From assembly GCA_002297965.1 (NCBI GenBank), contig DBLF01000117.1, positions 2,464 to 39,234 of the forward strand: a DNA stretch of 36,771 nt, read 5' to 3'. Origin of the DNA: Candidatus Segatella papionis. GTDB lineage: Bacteria > Bacteroidota > Bacteroidia > Bacteroidales > Bacteroidaceae. The position numbers were made by a program, and so were the translations under genes. The notes under the pieces are model-generated. The model was not told the DNA's origin. It saw only the letters and a list, made by a program, of their open reading frames with translations, and made no database searches. This document shows, piece after piece, positions 23,784 to 32,500 of the stretch (positions are counted from its first letter, which is position 1; each line of letters opens with the position of its first letter).

Positions 23784-24257
23784 ATGAAAAAGGTTTCTTT
23801 ATGGTGTGCTACATTAGCCATTTTTATAATTCTTTTGTGGTATCTCGCCGTTCCCTATGATGGAAAAAGCGAGCGTGATAGACAGAAAGACAGACGCTTT
23901 GAATTTGTTGGTAATATAAGTGATACGACTATAAAAACATCTTTCAGAGATAATTTGAATGGTGTTGTTTACGAAAAAAGCCAAGATCCTTTTGGGGTTT
24001 ATAATAAAAAAAATGGAATTGTCAGTAATCCGTATTTAGCTTACAATATAGCATATTCAATATTGTCTGATATTTATGGGGAGAATCAAATAAAGGAAGA
24101 ACTACCTCTTAAAATATATCTTTTGAATGATTGCTTTTGGGTGATAGAAGGAAGTCTTGGTGATGCAACACACCCAAATGGTAAAGTGGGAGGAGTAGCT
24201 AAAATTGTTATAAGCAAAGCTGATGGGCAGGTACAAGCCGTTTTTCATGAAAAGTAG
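23784..24257 (+). CDS. NTF2-fold-type immunity protein 1 (membrane-anchored)
   Basis: A 157-residue protein with an N-terminal hydrophobic segment (about 5-25) and a soluble domain. The domain matches the NTF2-fold immunity family seen beside Rhs toxins: AYNIAYSILSDIYGE, PLKIYLLNDCFWVIEGSL, then GGVAKIVISKADGQVQAVFH. The ATG at 23784, one base after the Rhs stop, is chosen over an upstream TTG inside the toxin gene. It is the best candidate for the cognate antidote of the toxin tip, by position and by keeping the fullest family motif set. The membrane anchor implies neutralisation at or outside the inner membrane. AT-rich like the toxin tip. Confidence 0.8.
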   Translation: MKKVSLWCATLAIFIILLWYLAVPYDGKSERDRQKDRRFEFVGNISDTTIKTSFRDNLNGVVYEKSQDPFGVYNKKNGIVSNPYLAYNIAYSILSDIYGENQIKEELPLKIYLLNDCFWVIEGSLGDATHPNGKVGGVAKIVISKADGQVQAVFHEK

Positions 24258-24353
24258 ATGTTACTTCTTTGCTTGGAACGCTGATCGTCTTAGAAAAATG
24301 TTAAATAAATTGTTACGTTTAAGTATTAATTCTATAGTATTATTTTAAAATCA

Positions 24354-24788
24354 ATGAAAATTGTAAATTATTTGTGGAGTTTTGTCTTTGGTTATGTACT
24401 AACAACTGTATTTTTGTATCATATAGAAGTCGCATCCTCTAAAAAAGAAAATGTAATGTATAAATATGTAGGTTTTGCGGATTATGGAGATGATATAGTA
24501 AGTCAAGATGATTTAAAGCAAATGTTCTTAGGTGAATATAGAATAGCACCAAACTATGACATAAAAAGAGGGGCAGTTCGAGACGCTAATGTAGCAGCAC
24601 AAATCGGTATCTGTGTGCTTTCTGAGATATATGGAAAAGAATATGTTAGTAAGCAAAAACCATTCAAAGTTTTCTTGGTAAATGATAAGGTTTGGATGGT
24701 AAAAGGGAAGACTGATAGTGGAATTAGTAATAGCTCGGTGGTTTATATTCAAAAGGCAGATGGAGCAATACTTTCAATATCTAAGTAA
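24354..24788 (+). CDS. NTF2-fold-type immunity protein 2 (membrane-anchored)
   Basis: A 144-residue paralogue of the preceding protein: a hydrophobic anchor (about 5-24), then AAQIGICVLSEIYGKE, KPFKVFLVNDKVWMVKGK and VVYIQKADGAILSI. The GG of the 'GGVA' motif is lost (NSSVVYI). The 96-nt gap upstream shows no clear promoter. Very AT-rich (about 27% GC in 24361-24420, counted by hand). It may protect against a different Rhs tip carried by neighbours (an orphan immunity gene) or be a relic of a displaced tip. Confidence 0.75.
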   Translation: MKIVNYLWSFVFGYVLTTVFLYHIEVASSKKENVMYKYVGFADYGDDIVSQDDLKQMFLGEYRIAPNYDIKRGAVRDANVAAQIGICVLSEIYGKEYVSKQKPFKVFLVNDKVWMVKGKTDSGISNSSVVYIQKADGAILSISK

Positions 24789-24803
24789 ATCTAAAAATAT
24801 AAT

Positions 24804-25232
24804 ATGATGAAGAATTTTATATATGTTATCACTTTTTTATTAGGTGGACTTTTTTGTTATAGTCTGTTTTATATTAAAAAAGACTTTAAGATGGTGAGTG
24901 ATTATTCTTATGAGGGTAGAATACAACAAAAAATGAAGTTTTCGATTAAGGATGAACTTTATTTGCCAGACAGTACAGTGCTAAATGTTAAAGGGGGTGT
25001 TATTTCTGATTATAAAATAGCAGCCCAAGTTGGTATTGTGTTAATTAGAAGTATGTTTGGAAATGATGAAGTAGAATTGGGTAAACCTTTTATAGTAGAA
25101 AAGGATATTCATTCTTGGAATATGTATGGTTCAGGAGAAAGTGCGTGGACTAATGCTTCCTTGGGTGGTATGCCTGAGATTTCCATAGATAGGGCTACAG
25201 GAAAGCTTATTCATTGTAGTCATGGAAAATAA
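24804..25232 (+). CDS. NTF2-fold-type immunity protein 3 (membrane-anchored)
   Basis: A 142-residue, more divergent member of the same group: a hydrophobic segment (about 4-24), then KIAAQVGIVLIRSMFGND, a degenerate PFIVEKDIHSWNMYGSG, and GGMPEISIDRATGKLI near the end. Two ATGs (24804, 24807) are possible. It starts 15 nt after its upstream paralogue, so the three form a tandem set with the toxin. Assignment rests on similarity to its neighbours more than to the family alone. Confidence 0.68.
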   Translation: MMKNFIYVITFLLGGLFCYSLFYIKKDFKMVSDYSYEGRIQQKMKFSIKDELYLPDSTVLNVKGGVISDYKIAAQVGIVLIRSMFGNDEVELGKPFIVEKDIHSWNMYGSGESAWTNASLGGMPEISIDRATGKLIHCSHGK

Positions 25233-25417
25233 ATGGATCCCCCAAAAAGGCTTATAAGAAACGAAACCAAAGCTTAGGGCAACTCGATATGACAGATTAT
25301 TGAAGTACCCTATATTTATAAACGGTAGAATTTATTAATAGATGGCTGATTTTGTATTTTATCTATAAAAGTTTGAAAAAAAACGTCTTCTTTGCGTGGT
25401 TTCTCGAAAAATAATCG

Positions 25418-25425
25418 TATTTTTG
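25418..25425 (+). promoter_or_regulatory. -7 box of the rsmA promoter
   Basis: TATTTTTG matches TAnnTTTG; a TTTG lies at 25391-25394, 23 bp upstream (slightly long). The leader is about 17 nt. Confidence 0.5.
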
Positions 25426-25448
25426 CAAAATAAATATATTTATAACGT

Positions 25449-26261
25449 ATGAAAGCTGTCAAGCCTAAGAAAAATCTGGGTCAGCACTTCTTGACTGACC
25501 TCAATATAGCAAAGCGCATCGCCGACACGGTAGATGCCTGCCCTGATATCCCAGTCCTAGAAATCGGACCGGGTATGGGCGTTCTTACCCAGTATCTCGT
25601 GGAGAAGCCACGCCCTGTAAAAGCGGTGGAAATCGACTCCGAGTCAGTGGCTTATCTGCATGAGAATTTCCCTAAGTTGAAGGATAATATTATCGGCGAG
25701 GACTTCTTGCGTATGGATCTTAACCAGATATTCGACGGAAAGCAGTTCGTCCTCACGGGCAACTATCCTTACGACATCTCTTCGCAGATATTCTTCAAGA
25801 TGCTCGACTACAAGGACCTCATTCCTTGCTGTACGGGTATGATTCAGCGAGAGGTGGCGCTCCGTATGGCTTCCGAGCCAGGCAACAAGGCGTATGGAAT
25901 CCTCAGCGTGCTCATCCAGGCATGGTATGATGTGGAGTATCTTTTCACCGTGGATGAGGGTGTGTTCAATCCACCTCCAAAGGTGAAGAGTGCCGTGATT
26001 CGTATGACCCGCAACAAGGTGACCGATTTGGGGTGTGATGAAAAACTTTTCAAGCGACTCGTGAAGACGGTGTTCAATCAGCGTCGAAAGATGCTCCGTG
26101 TGAGCCTCAAGCAGATGTTCCCGGGAGTGAAGCCCCGTGAAGACTTCTATACCACCGACATTATGACCAAGCGCCCGGAGCAGCTCACCATCCAGCAATT
26201 TGTGGAGCTAACCAACTATGTGGAGGAAGAGCTGAAAAGGCTGGAACTCATCAAGAATTAA
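25449..26261 (+). CDS. rsmA: 16S rRNA dimethyladenosine transferase RsmA (KsgA)
   Basis: A 270-residue SAM-dependent enzyme that dimethylates two adjacent adenosines in the 3'-terminal helix of 16S rRNA during small-subunit maturation. Seen: the N-terminal KKNLGQHFLTD, SAM motif I LEIGPGMG (37-44), the acidic EIDSE, and the catalytic motif N105-Y-P-Y (family NLPY, here NYPY). The C-terminal helical domain contains FNQRRKMLRVSLKQ. It has its own -7 box just after the immunity genes. Higher GC resumes at its start, marking the edge of the AT-rich cassette. Confidence 0.96.
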   Translation: MKAVKPKKNLGQHFLTDLNIAKRIADTVDACPDIPVLEIGPGMGVLTQYLVEKPRPVKAVEIDSESVAYLHENFPKLKDNIIGEDFLRMDLNQIFDGKQFVLTGNYPYDISSQIFFKMLDYKDLIPCCTGMIQREVALRMASEPGNKAYGILSVLIQAWYDVEYLFTVDEGVFNPPPKVKSAVIRMTRNKVTDLGCDEKLFKRLVKTVFNQRRKMLRVSLKQMFPGVKPREDFYTTDIMTKRPEQLTIQQFVELTNYVEEELKRLELIKN

Positions 26262-26347
26262 AGACTTAGAATTAATAATGAATTGTTTATAGCCAATTAG
26301 CAGTTAGCTTTAAACTATAAAACGATAAACTAAAAAATAGAATAGAT

Positions 26348-26908
26348 ATGATCGACGTAAAAGAAACATTGAGCGCAGCCGAAGAGCGTATGGAGATGGC
26401 TGCGATGTATCTCGGAGAGGAACTCTCTCATATTCGTGCCGGACGTGCTAATGTAGCCATTCTCGATGGTGTGCGTGTCAATAGTTACGGCAGCATGGTG
26501 CCACTGAACCAGGTAGCGACTATCACTACTCCTGATGCTCGTACCATCGCCATCCGCCCTTGGGACAAGAAAGCCATTAAAGATATCGAGAAGGCTATCA
26601 TGGACAGCGAGGTGGGTATCACTCCAGAGAACAATGGCGAGATTGTGCGCCTTGGTATCCCTCAGCCTACTGGTGAACGCCGTAAGGAGCTCGTTAAGCA
26701 GTGCAATAAGATAGCAGAAAAGGCTAAGGTAGAGGTACGTAACGTACGCCAAGACATCAAGGACAAGTTGAAGAAGGCCATCAAGGACGGACTCTCTGAA
26801 GACTTGGAGAAGGATGCGGAGAACGATTTGCAGAAACTTCACGACAAGTACATCAAGCAGCTTGAGGCTCTGATGGACGAGAAGGAGAAGGAAATCATGA
26901 CCGTCTAA
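26348..26908 (+). CDS. frr: Ribosome recycling factor
   Basis: A 186-residue RRF of standard length. With EF-G it splits the post-termination ribosome. Characteristic segments: HIRAGRANVAILDGVRVNSYG, TITTPDARTIAIRPWD, GEIVRLGIPQPTGERRKELVKQ and the long C-terminal helix. It lies 86 nt after rsmA and 41 nt before rsgA, giving a ribosome-biogenesis cluster on the plus strand. Confidence 0.96.
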   Translation: MIDVKETLSAAEERMEMAAMYLGEELSHIRAGRANVAILDGVRVNSYGSMVPLNQVATITTPDARTIAIRPWDKKAIKDIEKAIMDSEVGITPENNGEIVRLGIPQPTGERRKELVKQCNKIAEKAKVEVRNVRQDIKDKLKKAIKDGLSEDLEKDAENDLQKLHDKYIKQLEALMDEKEKEIMTV

Positions 26909-26949
26909 TCATTTTCCGAAGGAGATATTCTGATAATCAAACTTTGAAA

Positions 26950-27882
26950 ATGAGAGGACTCGTTATCAAAAATACAGGCAGCTGGTACACCGTCAAGACT
27001 GACGATGGCCAGCTGATCGAAAGTAAAATCAAGGGTAATTTTCGATTGAAGGGCATCCGCAGCACCAATCCTGTGGCTGTGGGCGACTATGTGCAGCTCA
27101 TCACCAACCAGGAGGGTACTGCTTTTATCTCTTCCATCGAGGATCGCCGTAACTATATCATTCGCAAATCGCCCAATCTCAGCAAGCAGAGCCATATTCT
27201 GGCGGCTAATGTTGACCAAGCCTTGCTAGTGGTGACGGTGAACTATCCCCAGACTTCCACCACCTTTATCGACCGTTTCTTGGCTGGTGCCGAGGCATAC
27301 AGAGTGCCTGTCATCATCATCTTCAATAAGTCGGATTTGCTGACAGAGGAGGAATTGCATTACCAGCAGATGATGCGCACCCTCTATGAGACCATTGGTT
27401 ACAAGTGCATCGAAATTTCGGCAGCCACTGGCGAGGGGGTGGATGAACTGCGTCCGCTCATCCAAGACAAAAAGTCTTTGCTCAGTGGCAATAGCGGCGT
27501 GGGGAAATCTACGCTTATCAACCAGCTCATCCCCGAGGCCGAGCAGCGTACCGCCGAAATCAGCGAGGCGCACAACAGTGGTATGCATACCACTACCTTC
27601 AGCGAGATGCTGGAGTTGCCTGAAGGGGGCTACCTCATCGATACCCCGGGAATCAAGGGCTTTGGTACCTTCGACATTGAGAAGGAAGAGCTTACCAGCT
27701 ACTTCAAGGAGATATTCAAGTTCTCGAAAGACTGCAAGTTCTCCGACTGCACCCACACCCACGAGCCGGGATGTGCCGTCATCAAGGCTGTGGAAGACCA
27801 TTACATCGCCGCCAGCCGTTACCAGAGTTATCTCTCCATGCTGGAGGATAAGGATGAAAATAAATACAGAGAAGCGTTTTGA
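26950..27882 (+). CDS. rsgA: Ribosome small-subunit-dependent GTPase RsgA
   Basis: A 310-residue circularly permuted GTPase that checks late 30S maturation. An N-terminal OB fold (about 1-75) is followed by the GTPase in permuted order: G4 NKSD (126-129), then G1 GNSGVGKST (170-178), then G3 DTPG (221-224). A C-terminal zinc site uses C252, C257, H259 and C265 (CKFSDCTHTHEPGC). The ATG at 26950 is preferred over a TTG two codons upstream. Confidence 0.95.
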   Translation: MRGLVIKNTGSWYTVKTDDGQLIESKIKGNFRLKGIRSTNPVAVGDYVQLITNQEGTAFISSIEDRRNYIIRKSPNLSKQSHILAANVDQALLVVTVNYPQTSTTFIDRFLAGAEAYRVPVIIIFNKSDLLTEEELHYQQMMRTLYETIGYKCIEISAATGEGVDELRPLIQDKKSLLSGNSGVGKSTLINQLIPEAEQRTAEISEAHNSGMHTTTFSEMLELPEGGYLIDTPGIKGFGTFDIEKEELTSYFKEIFKFSKDCKFSDCTHTHEPGCAVIKAVEDHYIAASRYQSYLSMLEDKDENKYREAF

Positions 27883-27884
27883 AG

Positions 27885-27908
27885 TTAGAAGTCTGAAGTT
27901 AGGAGCGA
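27885..27908 (+). repeat. GAAGTTAG-type tandem repeat before the AraC gene
   Basis: AAGTTAGAAGTCTGAAGTTA is an imperfect tandem of (G)AAGTTAG in the short gap before the AraC-family start codon. It is similar in style to the purine-rich repeats before other genes here. Confidence 0.5.
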
Positions 27909-27929
27909 TATACTATTAATGAAATAGAC

Positions 27930-28844
27930 ATGGTGAAAGAACAGAAGGACATCAAGCAGCGCATCGAGGAAGGTGAGTTTGCTCAGAGTGCCGAGATTAG
28001 CGCTAGCTATCTCGATGAGGACATCTTGATCATCGACAATGTCAAGGTGTTGCAGAATCCCGACCCCGTGAGGCTGCAGATGAATATGATTGCCTCTTGC
28101 CATCGAGGTAGCCTGAAGGCAAATCTCAATGGCAGGGAGATATGGGTGGAGAAGGGAGACATCTTTATATCTCCCCCCAACTCGATGCTCGACATCATGG
28201 AGGTGTCGGACGATTTTGCGTGCACGGCGATGTGTGTGAGCAATCATGGCATGCAGAATATCCTTCGTTCCCATATCTCAGTATGGAATCGCGCCATGTA
28301 TGTGAGCAAGGTCTCGGTTTTGAAGATGAATGAGGCGGACATGGTGTTTTATGCTAAGTTCACCGATTTGGTACGTCTTTGCCTAGACAAGGATTTTAGT
28401 GAGCGCACGTCTTGGGAACCTTATCGTAGGGAAATCGTGGAGACACTTTTGAAGAGTGCCCTCTTGGCCGTGAGCAATATGTTGATGGCGGGCTTGCCTA
28501 AGGAAGCGGTGAATTCTAGCACGAGCGACCTCTTCGATAAGTTCCTGGACAATTTGCAGCAGAGCGAAATCAAGCATCAGCCCGTGGAGTATTTCGCCCA
28601 GCAACTTTGTATCACGCCGAAATATCTTTCCATCATCTGCAAGCGCCATTCGGGCAAGACGGCGATAGAGTGGATTACGGAATACACCATCAGCGACATC
28701 ACTTACTATCTTCGTTCCACCACGAAGTCTATCAAGGAGATTTCGGGCATTCTCGGTTTCTCCAACACTTCGTTCTTCGGCAAGTATGTGAGGGAGCATC
28801 TCCACATGTCGCCATTGAAGTACAGGGAAAGTTTGCGAAAGTAA
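27930..28844 (+). CDS. AraC-family transcriptional regulator
   Basis: A 304-residue regulator. The N-terminal part (about 25-190) has a cupin-like pattern (KGDIFISPPNSMLDIME). The C-terminal 100 residues form the double helix-turn-helix of AraC/XylS: VEYFAQQLCITPKYLSIICKR, then KSIKEISGILGFSNTSFFGKYVREHLHMSPLKYRE. No ligand-binding residues can be assigned. It lies 47 nt after rsgA and may be co-transcribed. It is followed by a strong terminator and converges on the beta-barrel gene. The target is unknown; there is no obvious carbohydrate or efflux operon next to it. Confidence 0.9.
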   Translation: MVKEQKDIKQRIEEGEFAQSAEISASYLDEDILIIDNVKVLQNPDPVRLQMNMIASCHRGSLKANLNGREIWVEKGDIFISPPNSMLDIMEVSDDFACTAMCVSNHGMQNILRSHISVWNRAMYVSKVSVLKMNEADMVFYAKFTDLVRLCLDKDFSERTSWEPYRREIVETLLKSALLAVSNMLMAGLPKEAVNSSTSDLFDKFLDNLQQSEIKHQPVEYFAQQLCITPKYLSIICKRHSGKTAIEWITEYTISDITYYLRSTTKSIKEISGILGFSNTSFFGKYVREHLHMSPLKYRESLRK

Positions 28845-28860
28845 AAATGCTGATAAAAAC

Positions 28861-28899
28861 AAGAAGGGATGACTTTATTTAGTGGAGTCATCCCTTCTT
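28861..28899. terminator. Bidirectional terminator between the AraC and beta-barrel genes
   Basis: A perfect 14-bp stem: AAGAAGGGATGACT (28861-28874) with AGTCATCCCTTCTT (28886-28899). It serves the plus-strand gene and, with flanking A/T, possibly the converging gene. Confidence 0.85.
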
Positions 28900-28932
28900 T
28901 CATTTACAATCTAAACCAATAGATGATGTTAT

Positions 28933-29454
28933 TTACAATTTAAACTTATAGCCGATAGTGATTTGTATTGTGTTTGTGTAGCCATCTCCATGTTTTGGCA
29001 CCTTGGTCACGCCAATATTGTAGCGAGCATCGAGCACGAAGTTGTCAAACTCGTACGACATGCCTACTGGCACTGCAAGGTCGAAGGTGTTGACATCTCT
29101 TGCGTTGTCCTTGCTCACCATAAATCCTGGTTGCAAACCTGCCTTGAGAGCGAAGTTCTTGGCTGCATAATAGTTGAGGGTGACAGGAATGTTGAGGTAG
29201 CCTGGGTTCCAAGTCCAGTCGTCAGTCTTTCCTCCCTGGAAAGAATATACCAAGCCGCCAGCCAAAGCAACCTTGCGGTTGAACTGATGCTGTAATTCCG
29301 CACCAAAGGCGAACCCTGCCTTCCAGTCGAAGTCACCTACGGTAGAGACGTTCAGACCAATCTTAGGTTGTATGGTCGTAGTTCCTACTCTGCTCTGTGC
29401 AAAAGTAGCTATAGACGACAGTGCTAGGACTGCCATGATTGCCAATTTTCTCAT
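28933..29454 (-). CDS. Small outer-membrane beta-barrel protein (PorT-like)
   Basis: A 173-residue protein with a clear signal peptide (1-19, ending TFAQ). The rest alternates polar and hydrophobic residues, with aromatic-ended strands (QPKIGLNVS, FAFGAELQHQF, AGGLVYSF, IPVTLNYYA, LKAGLQPGFM, GMSYEFDNF, LDARYNIGV). It ends with IQITIGYKFKL, where the terminal hydrophobic residue fits BAM-dependent insertion. This suggests an eight-stranded barrel of the Bacteroidetes OMP_b-brl_2/PorT type. Such proteins are abundant and mostly uncharacterised; involvement in type IX secretion should not be assumed. It has its own -7 box. Confidence 0.85.
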   Translation of the reverse strand: MRKLAIMAVLALSSIATFAQSRVGTTTIQPKIGLNVSTVGDFDWKAGFAFGAELQHQFNRKVALAGGLVYSFQGGKTDDWTWNPGYLNIPVTLNYYAAKNFALKAGLQPGFMVSKDNARDVNTFDLAVPVGMSYEFDNFVLDARYNIGVTKVPKHGDGYTNTIQITIGYKFKL

Positions 29455-29507
29455 AAGCTAGAATTTTAAGTTGTTATTACTACTCTTTGTTACTGTTTTC
29501 TGGTGGA

Positions 29508-29515
29508 CAAAGATA
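29508..29515 (-). promoter_or_regulatory. -7 box of the beta-barrel gene
   Basis: TATCTTTG on the minus strand is a perfect TAnnTTTG, with a leader of about 47 nt; the -33 is not clear. Confidence 0.55.
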
Positions 29516-29580
29516 CGAAGAATATCTTTAAGTTGTTCCTTTTCTTAGATAAATAAAGATATTTTTACAAATTTTTGCGA

Positions 29581-32500
29581 TTATCTCTTGATGAATTTAC
29601 CTTTTTTCTTATTACTGATGTAGATGCTGTTCTTGGCAGGCATCTCTATCTGCTGTCCATTGAGATTGTAGAACTTTTCAGCTTCTTGGGTGTCGATGCC
29701 ATAGATAGGGTAGCGGATGGCTGTGGTGCCATCTGCGAAGACAAATCGGATGGCCCTTCTGCCAGAGGCTAGGCTTTCCGCTACATAGTCGCTCACCATC
29801 TCTGCTGGTAACCAAGCACGGTGGGCGGCCAGTGTAGAACCCGTGTACTTATAGAAGCCGAGTCCCCAACTCTTGTTGGCAAGTACATAACAGTAGATGT
29901 TTGTCGAGGTCATGGCATCATCGTTAGGATTGCCCGTCAGGATGGTCTCGTTCGCATCTGTGCTGGAGGTTGCCTTGAAGGTATAGGTGCCTACAGGACC
30001 ATAAACCACATAACCTTTCTGGCTATTGATAACCTTCGATACCGCCGTGAGTGTCAACAGAAAGTCGGTCACTTTTTCTGCAGCCTTGTCTTCGTTCTTG
30101 TGAGGTGTGGCAGCATAAACCTTGATGTCCTCTGGTATCTTGGCATTGAAAGGCAGGCAGATTGTGCTCCAACCGTAGCCTTCCTCACTACCCACTTGCT
30201 TGATCTCTAGTTCGTATGGGTCAGTGATGACGTATTGCATCGCCTTGGTAGGAGCGCCCAGACCGCCTCGCTGGTTAGCGGCACGCACGCAGTAGTAGCC
30301 CGAACCATAAGGGGTGAGGTTGATGCTGTTGTTGGTGGTGTTCGTCTGGTAAATCCATTTGTTCGTACTTTCGTCGAGCTTGAAGACGAAGTAGCAGAGG
30401 GCTTTGGTTTGTGCATCCCATTGCAGATTGTCGTCATTCAGCACGATGTTGTCATTCCACTCTATAGGCTTCTCCATATCGGTGTCGTCTTGCGTCACTA
30501 CTAGATTTCCCGACTTGGCGTTGATCTGTTGGCAGAGCTTGGATGGCTCGAAGCCATCCATACCTCCTAGCACATTTGCTTGGGTGTAGGTAGCCGCCAA
30601 ATCGTCACTGAGCACACATTCGTCTGAGCCAGACGCTGGTGAGCAGAGCACGATTGAGCGGGTGCTGAGAGAAATCGGTGTATCCGTCTCATCCTTGCTC
30701 TTGTATTCATGGAATCGTATTACAAGATTTGACTCCATCTTTCCCCAGCCTGTGAGCTTTGGCAGTGTTTCCATCGTCGTGTTGAGGAAAGTGCAGGCAG
30801 GGGAGTTGTTCCATGGGCGACCGAGTGTCCAGTTGTAATCCTTGTGTAATTGTGGATTTTCCACTTCAGTCTTGATATGGCAATTGTTGAATACATATCC
30901 CCAATCCTGTTCTACTTCTTGTTCTGCTGCAACCATGTTGTTGCTTCCACGGTCACGATGGATAAGGTTGCAATGCTCAAACCAGATGTTGCCATCGCCG
31001 CAGATGTAGTCAACTACACCATAGATATCGCTATCCTCGAAGTAGGAGCGGTAGTCTTGTGATGCATTGTTGGAATGATAGGTATCTTGCCAACTCTTGA
31101 GTGCTATATTTTTCAGGATGGTTCTGTTTCCCTGGTCGTGTAAGGCGGCTGCGCGTCCCGTGCTTCCTGCGGCTGCATAGTTGAAGCGGTTGTCCAGGGT
31201 GAGGTCTTGTGCATAGAAGTCTATCGCTGCCTTATCCAAGTGGAGGGTTGTGTTGGTCTTGAGTCCCTCTGTGGTTGGCTTGTTCCAAATAATCACACCT
31301 TCCTTGCTCTGACCTATCAGGGATATGTTTGGCTTGGTGAGTGTCGTCAAACCATTCTTTTGATAGGTTGCGTTGGCATCATTTCCCATCAACTGATATT
31401 CTCCATCTGGTACAAATATGTAATAGCGGTGTCCATCCGTCTTTGTGTTTGAGTTGGCAGCTTTAATGGCATCGTTGATGTCACCATCTTTGCCAACGAC
31501 GAAGTCGAATGTGTGGTGGTGATAATATTCCTCTTCCTCCATGATATGAAGTGTGAGTGTTTTGATGTCATCAAGCTCTTTGCCATAGATGTCCTTGAAC
31601 TTTTCATTGTTGGCAGGGCTGAAGGTATAGGTCTCGCCAGGTGTTAAGTTCCAATACTTGAATACGAGTTCCTTACCAGATTCTGCTTCGTATTTGCCTC
31701 CCTTGTTGTCTGCGATGGATGCAGAAGCCATTGTTCTGTTGTAGCTCACTCTGATGGCACCGCTTCGAGGAGCATTGAAAACCTCGAAGTTTGAAACCTT
31801 GTCGGTTGAACTTCCGATATAGATGCCTTCCAATTGAGGCTTGTCTGAAGGTGCCTTGAGGTTGAATTTTACAGGATAGGTAGCTGCAACGATGCCCTCT
31901 TTCGTGGTTACGGTAACCGTACATTCTTTGCTCAGCACAGTGGCTTTTGTGGCGTTTAACTTTCCGTTACCCGAAATGGTACCCGTTATGTCAGGGATGG
32001 TTTCTTTTCCTGTGGTGGCATCCCAAGGTGAAACCTCGAAGGTGAGGCACTTGTTGCTAGCCATCTGCTTGGCTATTGCTGTTGCGTCCAGGGTAACTCC
32101 GCCACAAGTCAGGGTTAGAATGGTTGGCTTGTTGGCGGCATCTTGCGGCTTGTAGGTCACCATAAAGTCTATGGCATACACCGTATTGGTGAACTTGGCA
32201 GTGCTGGCAGCCCCCTGAGGGTAGGTTACCTCTATTGATTTCTTCTCTGCGGTATAGCCTTCATCATCTTTTTTCTTGCCTGCAATCACAGTGGAACTTG
32301 GGTCGCCTGTGGCAGTCAACTTAATGACGCAGTTTGTGGTTGCAGGGAATTTGATGATGGACTGCCCATTGATCTGAACCCTTTCACTGTTGCTGGTATT
32401 GTTGAATTTTCCGTTTTTACCAATCAGGTCCAATTTGATGTCGATTTGCTGGTCCCCCTGTTGTAATTGGGTGACAAGGATACCATCCGTCTTCTCATAA

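Noticed and set aside
25233..25448. Gap after the third immunity gene checked for an integrase, insertion-sequence end or attachment site
   Set aside because: No transposase fragment, terminal inverted repeat or tRNA-derived direct repeat was visible; only the rsmA promoter is supported.
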